Part shown: in pieces, positions 51,978 to 59,563 of the stretch
Layout: every line of letters starts with the position of its first letter
Numbering within the stretch: position 1 is the first letter of the stretch
Assembly (NCBI RefSeq): GCF_000220525.1
Contig: NZ_AFPK01000035.1
Span: 51,675-115,674 of the forward strand
Direction of reading: 5' to 3'
Source of the DNA: Ochrovirga pacifica
Lineage (GTDB): Bacteria; Bacteroidota; Bacteroidia; Flavobacteriales; Flavobacteriaceae
Length of the DNA stretch: 64,000 nt
Made by a program: the position numbers and the translations under genes
Notes under the pieces: model-generated
Told to the model about the DNA's origin: nothing
The model's database searches: none
What the model saw: the letters and a program-made list of their open reading frames with translations, nothing else

Positions 51978-52472
51978 TTATGCAGGCACAGTTTCAGTTT
52001 TTTTAGCTTCTTTGCTCCAAGCATTTAACATCCAGCTAGATTTTTCTAACTCTCTAATGTAGGCTCCAATCATGTCAATTGTTCCTTCGTCTTCGGCTTC
52101 TTCACAAGCTTTTAACACAGAAGTCATTTTTTCAATTAAAGATTTGTGATCTTCCAATAAAAAATGTACCATGTCTTTATCACTAATCAATGAGTCTGAT
52201 TCTTGTAAGCTTGAAATCTCTAAATAATCACTGTATTTACTTACCGGGTGATATCTTAAGGTTAGGATACGTTCAGCAATCTCGTCGATTTTGGTTCTGG
52301 CATCGTTGTACATTTGCTCAAACTTTTCGTGTAAATCAAAAAAGTTTCTACCCTCTACATTCCAGTGAAAATTTCTTAGTTTTTGGTAGTAAATATGATA
52401 ATCTGCTAATAACTCGTTTAGCTCACTTACTACAGAAATTAATTTTTCGTTGTCTTGCGTTAAATAATTCAT
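51978..52472 (-). CDS. dps: Dps family DNA-binding ferritin-like protein
   Basis: A 164-residue member of the ferritin-like family that oxidises and stores iron in 12-mers and protects DNA. The inter-subunit ferroxidase centre is visible: RNFHWNVEGRNFFDLHEKFEQMYNDA has the conserved His, the second His and the Asp/Glu residues. LLEDHKSLIEKM contributes a further helix. It is part of the stress cluster and 49 bases from the SRAP-like gene. Regulation by AraC or Crp genes nearby is possible but not shown. Confidence 0.93.
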   Translation of the reverse strand: MNYLTQDNEKLISVVSELNELLADYHIYYQKLRNFHWNVEGRNFFDLHEKFEQMYNDARTKIDEIAERILTLRYHPVSKYSDYLEISSLQESDSLISDKDMVHFLLEDHKSLIEKMTSVLKACEEAEDEGTIDMIGAYIRELEKSSWMLNAWSKEAKKTETVPA

Positions 52473-52607
52473 TTAGATTCTATTTTTTTAAGTTAAACAT
52501 TCTGGTATTGTTTTGACTACCAGCTTCGTTTACAAAGTTAAGGCACATCTACGTTGTGTTTTGGCTCATACAATGTACATATGAACTCATTTGATAAAAC
52601 ACATGAA

Positions 52608-53516
52608 CTAGGATGCTTCAGAATTGTTTTTTTGATGTTCTATAGTAACACTTTCAGGAAAATCTAACGTTCGTATTGGGAACGGTATGTTTATATTGTG
52701 TTCTCTATACACTTCTCTAATTACCATGATGGCTTCACTTTTGGCTTTGGCAACCTCTAGGGCAGAGGTAGAGTTGATCCAGAAACGCAATTCGTAATCA
52801 ATAGAGCTATCACCGTAACCACGCCATAAGAATAAAATATCGTCTTTGTGGTCTACCACTTCAAAATTATCTACAATAGCTTGCATGGTAATGTCTTTTA
52901 CTTTTCTTAAATCAGATTCATAACCTACCCCACATTCTAAAATTACTCTAGATTGAGAGGTAGAAGAGTAGTTTTTAATAGGATTTTCTACCACCAATTT
53001 ATTGGGGATGTACACCAAATTGTTATCTATCTGTTTTAAAGTAATTGCTCTAAGATCTATGTCTACAATTTCTCCTTCGTAATCGTTGGTTTTAATCCAG
53101 TCTCCATATTTTACTTGTGTAATATAAGAAAGGATAATTCCAGAGTACGTGTTGGCCAAAGCTCCTTGCAAAGCCAAACTAACTGCCAAACCAGCAACCC
53201 CAACCCCAGCTAAAATGGTGTTTAGTACTTTACTAAGATTTAAAATACTTAAAATTAAAAACAGTCCTAATAGCACTACTACAATGGCTACTATTTTTGA
53301 AATAAGAGCTTTCATAGAACGTTGTAGTTTGGTTCTATTTAGTAGTTTTAGGCTAATTTTACTAATTTGTTTTGAAGCAATAATTGCTAAAAAAAAGACC
53401 AAAATAGCCAAAGCTATGTTGGGTAAGTTAATGATAAAGGCATCTAGCCAAGACATCATTTTTTCGGTAATAAGTCCCCAGGCTTCACTAAATCTTGTGG
53501 CAATGGTTTTTGTCAT
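52608..53516 (-). CDS. Small-conductance mechanosensitive channel (MscS)
   Basis: A 302-residue MscS-family channel. Three hydrophobic helices end in the pore helix region VLNTILAGVGVAGLAVSLALQGALANTYSGIILSY, with the alternating Gly/Ala pattern of MscS TM3. The beta domain follows (QVKYGDWIKTNDYEGEIVDIDLRAITLKQIDNNLVYIPN), then an alpha-beta C-terminus. The length resembles E. coli MscS. It completes a cluster concerned with osmotic and envelope stress. Confidence 0.92.
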   Translation of the reverse strand: MTKTIATRFSEAWGLITEKMMSWLDAFIINLPNIALAILVFFLAIIASKQISKISLKLLNRTKLQRSMKALISKIVAIVVVLLGLFLILSILNLSKVLNTILAGVGVAGLAVSLALQGALANTYSGIILSYITQVKYGDWIKTNDYEGEIVDIDLRAITLKQIDNNLVYIPNKLVVENPIKNYSSTSQSRVILECGVGYESDLRKVKDITMQAIVDNFEVVDHKDDILFLWRGYGDSSIDYELRFWINSTSALEVAKAKSEAIMVIREVYREHNINIPFPIRTLDFPESVTIEHQKNNSEAS

Positions 53517-53971
53517 GGTTTTCTAAATTTGATGAATACCACAAAATTAAAAGGATACAAGCCTTATTTTTTGCTCATATGATTAGGAAGTGAACGATAA
53601 AGCCAAAAAGGCTTAAATAGCTTTTAAAATGGCTGTACCCTTACAAAAGATAGTTAGTTAGTTAGTTAGTTTTTGGAAGAAAATCTAGCTTAATAGTAAA
53701 CAGAGTAACGTTGCTTTGTAAGAAAAACACTTGTGAAATTTTAAAAAACACTTGTGTTGTCTAATAAAAATATAGTAGTTTTTATTTAAATACTCTAGTG
53801 TTTTTTTTTCTTTACACTAGTGTCTTTTATAAAAACTGAGGTGTTTTACTGTTAAAGGTTTTTAACTCTTCCGATAAACAAACAAAGGTTTTGAGTGTTT
53901 TTTGATGAGTTTATCGGGTGTTGTAACCAACGTTTTGAACGTTCTTTAATTTTAGCAGTTGCTGACTATGG
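53517..53971. other. Gene-free interval at the edge of the accessory island
   Basis: About 455 AT-rich bases. A short GTTA tandem run (about 53653-53668) and an ACACTTGTG direct repeat (about 53727 and 53751) are visible, and an inverted repeat CTAGTGT/ACACTAG with a T-rich loop lies near 53797-53823. The right end contains the attC-like element at 53871-53925. No convincing ORF is present. Confidence 0.4.
53871..53925 (-). repeat. attC-like palindrome (site 1)
   Basis: CCGATAAAC (53871-53879) is perfectly inverted as GTTTATCGG (53909-53917), next to TGTTGTA (53919-53925). Read on the minus strand the order is TACAACA, five bases, TAAAC...GTTTATC, like an R''/R' pair. It lies directly 3' of the gene at 53972-54565. 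Two similar elements follow the other two island genes. Confidence 0.5.
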
Positions 53972-54565
53972 TTATTTAATTGAGTTCTTTTGTAGTTTTT
54001 TAAAAATTCTATTAAAACTAGTGTTGATAATGTTCTCCGTATTTTTTACAAAAGAAATATCATTTTCTCCCTCATCAATTGTTACAGATCCGTGAACGGT
54101 GTGGCTGTAAATAATTTTTAGTGAATTAATGTCATAAATTTCAAGTGTTATTTCTGCAGAATTCTTTTTTTCTTCGTAAATATCTTTGATTAAAATATTT
54201 CCAGATTCACTAGACAGTATGTTGGTTCTTACATTTATAAAATAATCGAATTGAGTTCCGTTTTTTAAATTTTTAAGGTATGATTTATCGATAGATTTTG
54301 GGGTTTCACTAGGAAATAATAATCCAGGAATTTTATTTATTCTTGATATTCTGTTGCCTAAGAGATTGTGAAATTTTTGAAACACATTTGTATCTAATGA
54401 AATCAGGTTGTTGTTGTCTGGTTGAATATTGTTTAACAACCATTTTCCTTGAGTAAAATTTACGCCAATATTCACATCACCAAAATGATTGTATTTAGCT
54501 ATGTAACAAGAGGAAAGATTGAAAAATCCAAGTAAAAGAATAATCAGAAAAATTTTATTTTTCAT
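53972..54565 (-). CDS. Hypothetical lipoprotein in the accessory island
   Basis: A 197-residue lipoprotein with signal MKNKIFLIILLLGFFNLSSC. The mature protein contains FGDVNIGVNFTQGKWLLNN, a middle FDYFINVRTNIL segment and a beta-rich C-terminal half (AEITLEIYDINSLKIIYSHTVHGSVTI). No family recognised. It is more AT-rich than the neighbouring housekeeping genes. An attC-like palindrome follows it and another precedes it, consistent with a mobile cassette. Confidence 0.7.
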   Translation of the reverse strand: MKNKIFLIILLLGFFNLSSCYIAKYNHFGDVNIGVNFTQGKWLLNNIQPDNNNLISLDTNVFQKFHNLLGNRISRINKIPGLLFPSETPKSIDKSYLKNLKNGTQFDYFINVRTNILSSESGNILIKDIYEEKKNSAEITLEIYDINSLKIIYSHTVHGSVTIDEGENDISFVKNTENIINTSFNRIFKKLQKNSIK

Positions 54566-54602
54566 AATTGAAGCCGAAGCTTGGTTGTTTTAGTTAAATG
54601 AA

Positions 54603-54685
54603 GCTAAATTAGTAAGATTTGGCAGACTTAGTAGATATACTTTAAAGTTAGCACAAAACCAGCATGAAGTTTAGCCGGTGTTGTA
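54603..54685 (-). repeat. attC-like palindrome (site 2)
   Basis: On the minus strand TACAACA (54679-54685) is followed after five bases by TAAAC; GCTAAAC (54669-54675) has a near-complement ATTTAGC at 54603-54609. Inside, ACAACACCGGC and GCTGGTTTTGT form an imperfect hairpin. It lies directly 3' of the gene at 54694-55215. Confidence 0.45.
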
Positions 54686-54693
54686 GCTAGGTT

Positions 54694-55215
54694 TTATCCG
54701 TTTTGACCATACACATTTCTAATTCGTATTTGGTTATATTTCGTATTTAAAATGCTTTCTAGTTTAAAAATATTTTTAGCAGAAATATTATTCTCTATAA
54801 GAAATGAATATATGTTTTCATTGTTCTGATGATCTTTCAAAGTTATAGAGTTTCTGTTATACTGAGTAATAATTGGCCTTTTCTCTCCTTTTTTACCAGT
54901 TAAATATTCAACATCCATTTTTTCTATTTCAGAAAGTTTAAATTCCATAATTTTCTCGTTTTCTTCAATTTTCAAATACTCCTCATTCAAAGTTATTTTT
55001 CCTCTTTTTTCATATGGTTTCACGAAAATGAAAGATACAATGGTTAAAATTAAAATTAATAAAGTAATAATAAGTCCAATGATTAGGATTGTTACATTTT
55101 CTGTCCTCTTAAGAATTAATGTAAGGGCAAAAGCAGGAATTAAAGAACTCAAAAGATATTTTATATATTTCGTTTTTTTCTCGTCAAAGGTTACTAATTC
55201 AAATACTGTATTCAT
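54694..55215 (-). CDS. Hypothetical membrane protein in the accessory island
   Basis: A 173-residue protein with two membrane helices (YLLSSLIPAFALTLIL; VTILIIGLIITLLILILTIVSFIFV) and a cytosolic PH-like strand-rich C-terminal half (KITLNEEYLKIEENEKIMEFKLSEIEKMDVEYL). No family recognised. Its start codon lies only 16 bases from the left end of the IS3 element, so the insertion probably separated it from any native promoter; the element could supply or block transcription. Confidence 0.7.
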   Translation of the reverse strand: MNTVFELVTFDEKKTKYIKYLLSSLIPAFALTLILKRTENVTILIIGLIITLLILILTIVSFIFVKPYEKRGKITLNEEYLKIEENEKIMEFKLSEIEKMDVEYLTGKKGEKRPIITQYNRNSITLKDHQNNENIYSFLIENNISAKNIFKLESILNTKYNQIRIRNVYGQNG

Positions 55216-55269
55216 TATTTATTATTTTTTTTGTATCGTCCTGAAATAGGTTGACCTTTTTTTAGTTAT

Positions 55270-56091
55270 TTAAAAGGTTAATAATTCCAGTTTATTTTTA
55301 TTTCTTCGGTAGGATTTGTAGTTTATATTTTGATTTATGTGCACGTGTTTGGGAGTGCATAAATCAAGACTATCATGTGGACGAAGATTGTTATAAATAT
55401 CGACCGCCTTTTTAGTAATCGCTTTTGCTAATTTAAGATTTTTTATGACATTTTTTAGTCCATATTCATATTTTAAAGTTCTGTTCATTCTTTCTGCAAT
55501 TGCATTTTCGTAAGGATCATATTGTTCAGTCATACTCATGTTGATTCCATTATCTTCGGCAAACTTAGTATAGGTTGGATTACAATATTGGAAACCTCTA
55601 TCAGAGTGATGAATCAATTTTTGATTAGGATATTTTCTATTCTTGATAGCCATTTTAAGTGCATCTAAGCAGAGTTCAGTCTTCATGTTATTATCTATCT
55701 TATATCCCATAATTTTCTTAGAATACGCATCTGTTACCAGTGCCAGGTATGCATGTCCTTTATCTGTTTTAATGTATGTGATGTCCGTTACCCAAACTTG
55801 TTCGGCTCTGGTAGGTACTTTGTCTTTAATTAAGTTCTTGTATTTGTAAAAGATGTGTTTAGAATTGGTGGTTACATGATAGTTTTTGTTTCTCTTAATC
55901 AGCAGTTTATGGTTTTTAAGAAATGTAAAAAACTTATCTCTTCCCATTTTAATTCCAAGTTTTTTAAACTCATATTTCAGTTCATGATACAGTTTTTTAG
56001 CACCTAAAAACTGTCTAATTTTATTACGACACTCCTTTACAAGTTTGATGATAATTTGTTCGTTATTTAGTTGTTTTTGATGATTTTTCAA
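55270..56091 (-). CDS. IS3-family transposase OrfB (DDE catalytic domain)
   Basis: The catalytic half, 273 residues from its first ATG. The frame stays open further upstream to the slippery site near 56148, so the real product is an OrfAB fusion. An HTH_21-like region is at the start (NEQIIIKLVKECRNKIRQFLGAKKLYHEL). The rve core follows: VWVTDITYIKTDKGHAYLALVTDAYSKKI with the first Asp, LIHHSDRGFQY with the second, and YENAIAERMNRTLKYEY with the Glu. The HTH and all three catalytic residues are present, so it may be active. Confidence 0.93.
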   Translation of the reverse strand: MKNHQKQLNNEQIIIKLVKECRNKIRQFLGAKKLYHELKYEFKKLGIKMGRDKFFTFLKNHKLLIKRNKNYHVTTNSKHIFYKYKNLIKDKVPTRAEQVWVTDITYIKTDKGHAYLALVTDAYSKKIMGYKIDNNMKTELCLDALKMAIKNRKYPNQKLIHHSDRGFQYCNPTYTKFAEDNGINMSMTEQYDPYENAIAERMNRTLKYEYGLKNVIKNLKLAKAITKKAVDIYNNLRPHDSLDLCTPKHVHINQNINYKSYRRNKNKLELLTF

Positions 56092-56132
56092 GCGTTTATA
56101 GAAAGCTTGTTTACTAATCCCAAAACATTGAG

Positions 56133-56525
56133 TTAACCATTTTCTTTTAAACGGTTTTGTTTCTTTTTCTGAATCTCGTCTGCTAATGTTTTGGGCAATG
56201 ACTTTTTTGACAACTCGGCTCCAGTGATGAGTTCCATATCAGCGATGATGTCTTGTTGAAAATCTTTTACGAATTCAAGCTCTTCAATTTTCTCTTTCAA
56301 TTTTTTTATTTCGTCCTGTTTGTTCATTGCTTTTTTCTTTTGGTCTAAAGTACTATATTTTTTAATCCAATAATCGATAGAAGATCTAGGAACGTTATAT
56401 TTTTTAGCAGCAAAATTGGTAGAAATTTGACCGTTTTGAATTTGGTCAATGATGAATAATTTGAGTTCAAAACCTACTTTGGTGTACGTTTTTTTTCGGC
56501 AGTGTTGTTTTTGATTACTTTTCAT
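56133..56525 (-). CDS. IS3-family OrfA (helix-turn-helix/leucine zipper)
   Basis: A 130-residue protein. The helix-turn-helix reads FELKLFIIDQIQNGQISTNFAAKKYNVPRSSIDYWIKKYS, and a coiled coil follows (EIKKLKEKIEELEFVKDFQQDIIADMEL), as in IS3-family OrfA proteins, where it dimerises the fusion protein. OrfA ends just after the slippery heptamer, where a -1 shift gives OrfAB. Confidence 0.9.
   Translation of the reverse strand: MKSNQKQHCRKKTYTKVGFELKLFIIDQIQNGQISTNFAAKKYNVPRSSIDYWIKKYSTLDQKKKAMNKQDEIKKLKEKIEELEFVKDFQQDIIADMELITGAELSKKSLPKTLADEIQKKKQNRLKENG
56145..56151 (-). other. Programmed -1 frameshift site T TTA AAA
   Basis: On the minus strand the heptamer TTTAAAA is read in the OrfA frame as T-TTA-AAA and, after slipping one base back, as TTT-AAA in the OrfB frame. 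This fits the X-XXY-YYZ rule. It lies six codons before the OrfA stop. Confidence 0.8.
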
Positions 56526-56601
56526 AAGTGACTAATTATTGATGGATTTTTAGTCAACCTATTTCAGGATTTTACATGATCAAATGTAGGCTAACGGTCT
56601 T

Positions 56602-56720
56602 GTATAACAATCCGTTACGGGTTTTAAGTTACTATTTTTCAATTAAGCACTGACGCTCGCAATTCCGAGTGGATTCGGACGTAGTCGAATCCGCCGTAAT
56701 TGCGGTTATACATTGTTGTA
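56602..56720 (-). repeat. attC-like long imperfect palindrome (site 3)
   Basis: GTATAAC (56602-56608) and GTTATAC (56705-56711) are perfect complements enclosing CCGTTACGG/CCGTAATTGCG arms and an inner GGATTCG-N8-CGAATCC stem (56671-56692). TGTTGTA follows at 56714-56720. The site lies directly 3' of the gene at 56734-57351. The element is more GC-rich than its surroundings. Confidence 0.6.
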
Positions 56721-56733
56721 AGCTGGCTTTTTT

Positions 56734-57351
56734 TTATTCATAATATTTTTCCAATGCTCGGTCAAAATCAGTCATATCAAACCACTTTAATTCTGTCAAG
56801 TCAATAATTTCATTTGTCCGCTTTTCTCGATTTAACAATTCCAATTCCTTTGGATGAATCTCAAATAATTGGGCTATATCTTTTTCTAACTCTTTAACTC
56901 CGTAATAAATTGAGGTATTGTCAAAATCATAGAAAGCAAACCTTCTCTTTTTTAGATTTAAAAAAACAAATGGAAAACCACCTTTTGAACCGTTAGGTTT
57001 ATACGCAGGTTTTTTAAAGACAATACATTCCGATTCATTAAGAAAGTCAAACGTTTTTCCGTAAGCAAACCAAATCCAAGTACGGCTTGAATTCAGAACA
57101 AGTTTCGGATTTTTAGAATTTGAGTAAATTCCAATTAGTCCAGATTCTGCACCCATTCGCCATTCCTCAATGTTGTAGACTACAATACCATATTCGTTGT
57201 TCGGTGAAGTAATGAAATAGTCTTCAATCCAACCATCGATTTTGTAGTCAGTCAACTGTCCTTTATCAATATTCCAATCAAGAATTTCGTTCATTTCCGT
57301 TTTGTTCAGCTTGCTTACAACGTCCAATAACAACGTTTTTTTTCTCATCAA
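56734..57351 (-). CDS. Hypothetical soluble protein in the accessory island
   Basis: A 205-residue protein without a signal peptide or membrane segment (an internal Met at residue 20, MNEILDW, is an alternative start). It contains YFITSPNNEYGIVVYNIEEWRMGAESGLIGIYSN, aromatic-rich strands (RTWIWFAYGKTFDFLNES), FPFVFLNLKKRRFAFYDFDNTSIYYG and an acidic C-terminus. No family recognised. It is followed by the long attC-like palindrome and separated from the dioxygenase gene by a terminator, as expected for an acquired single-gene cassette. Confidence 0.7.
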   Translation of the reverse strand: MMRKKTLLLDVVSKLNKTEMNEILDWNIDKGQLTDYKIDGWIEDYFITSPNNEYGIVVYNIEEWRMGAESGLIGIYSNSKNPKLVLNSSRTWIWFAYGKTFDFLNESECIVFKKPAYKPNGSKGGFPFVFLNLKKRRFAFYDFDNTSIYYGVKELEKDIAQLFEIHPKELELLNREKRTNEIIDLTELKWFDMTDFDRALEKYYE

Positions 57352-57457
57352 ATATAATAGAACTCTATCAAAAATTAAGAAAACAAATGATGAATGTTAG
57401 AAGATTGTTTGTAACAGTTTGTATTCTATTTGGTTTGTAAAAAAGGGTAAATGTTCT

Positions 57458-57506
57458 AAAAAAATCAGTCAACCATCCTTTTAACGCGAAAAGAACCATT
57501 GACTGA
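57458..57506 (-). terminator. Terminator after the 2OG dioxygenase gene
   Basis: TCAGTCAA (57465-57472) pairs with TTGACTGA (57499-57506), with an inner CTTTT/AAAAG stem; on the minus strand seven T residues follow. Confidence 0.8.
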
Positions 57507-57530
57507 ATTGTATTTGAACAGAGGGGCTTT

Positions 57531-58484
57531 TTAAAAAGGAGCAAATCCATCTTTTGGAGCATCGGGAATACTCCAACGTTCACGAGCGGTTATACTTTTT
57601 GGCACATCAACCAAAGCCGTAGTTGCATTTGTGTTTCCATAACTGTTTGCTCCGCCTCTTGGCACCTGCATTTGGTCTCCGTACAACCAAACCACTAAAT
57701 TACTTCGTTGTCCACTTGTAATTGGATGTGTTGCATGAGGAACACTACCACGGTGTATAATGGCTTTTCCGGGTTCAAAAATTGTTTGTACGGGTTTTTT
57801 AGCTTTCTGATCGTAAAAATCTACCTGTGAACCTGTAAATGTTTCATCGGGTAAATTGATGTTGATATTCATCGTTGCTGCAGAAGCATCGGTATGTGCT
57901 CTTAAGTCTTTGTCTTTATCAGGATTGTACTGAATAGAAAATCCAAAGGTTTGATTGTCGTAACCATAAGTTCCTAATAGCAATCGTGCTACGGGTCTCA
58001 TATAACGATCCATTATATTGTTGTAAAATGCCTGAAAGTTGGGTGTAGCCAAATGTCCTTCAGAACGTTTGTCTAACATAAATCCATAACGATTTAGTTG
58101 AATTCCATAAGGGGCACGTGTAGGAATTTTAGAATTTGCAGCAGCTTTTAAATAATTGCGGAATTCTGCCAAGCGTTCCAAATCAAAAAACTGTGCTGAA
58201 TACACCCCTGGAATTACTTCTTCCCATAGGTCAGCTACTGCATTTTCTTTTTCGGGATTTTCCCAAGCTTCGTTAATGGCCTTTCTTAAACTAGGGGCTA
58301 GTAGGGTTTCGTCAGGAACCAACAAGGTATCTTTGTTTTCTAGTTCCCATTCTGCCCAAGCTAGCTCTAAAAGCTTTCGATTTTGATTCCAAAATTGTGT
58401 AACTGAAGGATGACGTTGCAACACCTCTTGACGAGAGGGTAAAATTAGTGCACGGGCTTGTTGTAGTGAATTATTAGTTGCCAT
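57531..58484 (-). CDS. 2-oxoglutarate/Fe(II)-dependent oxygenase (PKHD-type)
   Basis: A cytosolic protein of 317 residues from the start at 58484 (MATNNSLQQARAL); the upstream 16 codons look spurious. The double-stranded beta-helix core carries the iron triad: LRAHTDASAATMNININL (His-x-Asp), and the distal His with the 2-oxoglutarate-binding Arg in RGSVPHATHPITSGQRSNLVVWL. The C-terminal region is Gly/Asn-rich. It lies 145 bases after the TSUP transporter gene in the MesX/MesD operon direction; a role in sulfur-compound metabolism, such as a TauD-like dioxygenase, is plausible by context but unproven. Confidence 0.82.
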   Translation of the reverse strand: MATNNSLQQARALILPSRQEVLQRHPSVTQFWNQNRKLLELAWAEWELENKDTLLVPDETLLAPSLRKAINEAWENPEKENAVADLWEEVIPGVYSAQFFDLERLAEFRNYLKAAANSKIPTRAPYGIQLNRYGFMLDKRSEGHLATPNFQAFYNNIMDRYMRPVARLLLGTYGYDNQTFGFSIQYNPDKDKDLRAHTDASAATMNININLPDETFTGSQVDFYDQKAKKPVQTIFEPGKAIIHRGSVPHATHPITSGQRSNLVVWLYGDQMQVPRGGANSYGNTNATTALVDVPKSITARERWSIPDAPKDGFAPF

Positions 58485-58629
58485 ATTTTTTTTGTTTAGG
58501 TTATACAACAAAGTTACTTCCATAAGTCTCAAAAAAATTAGTATAAAAAAAGTGAGTTTTGGTACAAATCAAGGATTTAATTACTGTTGGTGATGGATTG
58601 TTACAAACTGTCAACTACTTGAATTTTTA

Positions 58630-59466
58630 TTAAAATGTAAAAATGTTAGCACTTAAGACAAGTTTAATTCCCACGATAAGCATCAATACAGCAAAACCTT
58701 TTTTTAGTGTTGTGGCAGGCAAAGCATGTGCGATTTTGGCTCCACCCTTTGCGGTAAAAAAGCTAACCAGACTTAAACAAACAAATGCATAAAGGTTTAC
58801 AAATCCCAGTACTCCATCTGGCAATGCTTCTTTTACACTAGGATGAATAAATTGTCCAAATATCATAAATCCAATAGCACCTGATACTGCAATGGGTAAT
58901 CCGCAAGCAGCTGAGGTGCCCACTGCATGCTGAATTTTAAAACCATAATTGCTTAATAAAGGAACCGTTAATGTCCCTCCACCAATGCCAAAAATAGCAG
59001 AAACAGTTCCAATTAGTGCTCCTAAAAATGTTTGTTTTACAGGAGAGGGAAGTTTACTAAAGTCGTTTTTTTCTAAAGTTTTATTTTTTAAAAACAACAT
59101 TTTTAACCCTACTAAAAACACACCTGTACCAATAACAGTTTGTAGTGATTTGCCATGAATTACAGAAGCTACTGCAGCACCTATTAAGGAACCTAAGATC
59201 AATCCTGGTGCCATGTGTTTCCATACACTCCAATTTACTCCGCCTTTTTTGTGGTGTGCACGGAGTGAACTACTAGAAGTAACAATAATAGTTGCTAAAG
59301 AAGTACCGATGCTAATATGTGTAAGGGCAGCTTGGGGAACATCTTGTGCTGTAAAAATGTAAATTAATACGGGAACAATAATCAAACCGCCACCAATGCC
59401 AAACAAGCCTGCCAGTAAACCAGCAAAAGCACCCGCTACTAGGTAGTGAAGAATAAATACATCCAT
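58630..59466 (-). CDS. TSUP (TauE/SafE) family transporter
   Basis: A 278-residue polytopic protein of the sulfite/organosulfonate transporter family. Two repeats each begin with a glycine-rich loop: LAGLFGIGGGLIIVPVLI and GTVSAIFGIGGGTLTVPLLSNYG. Eight or so membrane helices and the AAAS-like SSLRAHHKKGGVNW loop are typical. It lies 97 bases after mesD. With the methionine-synthase genes and the dioxygenase it suggests movement of a sulfur compound, but the substrate is unknown. Confidence 0.88.
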   Translation of the reverse strand: MDVFILHYLVAGAFAGLLAGLFGIGGGLIIVPVLIYIFTAQDVPQAALTHISIGTSLATIIVTSSSSLRAHHKKGGVNWSVWKHMAPGLILGSLIGAAVASVIHGKSLQTVIGTGVFLVGLKMLFLKNKTLEKNDFSKLPSPVKQTFLGALIGTVSAIFGIGGGTLTVPLLSNYGFKIQHAVGTSAACGLPIAVSGAIGFMIFGQFIHPSVKEALPDGVLGFVNLYAFVCLSLVSFFTAKGGAKIAHALPATTLKKGFAVLMLIVGIKLVLSANIFTF

Positions 59467-59563
59467 ATTGAATTGTTTTTAAAATTATTTTAATAAGAAA
59501 GGGGAAGAGGGGTAAGTATACAAGTGCTTTACTGTGTTCTTTTTTTATTAACTATTGTTTTGA

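Larger units (their letters stand above)
55232..56576 (-). mobile_element. IS3-family insertion sequence, complete
   Basis: An element of about 1345 bp. Terminal inverted repeats are TGTA, three unmatched bases, then TCCTGAAATAGGTTGAC (55239-55255), inverted at 56553-56569, with TACA at 56573-56576. Inside are orfA and orfB in the usual overlapping -1 arrangement with an intact DDE transposase. Flanking bases (TTT on the left, TGA on the right) do not form an evident target duplication, so the insertion may be old or rearranged. Confidence 0.9.

Noticed and set aside
53645..53670. Short GTTA tandem repeat
   Set aside because: Only about four units; too short to call a CRISPR or functional repeat. 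No CRISPR array was seen in the window.
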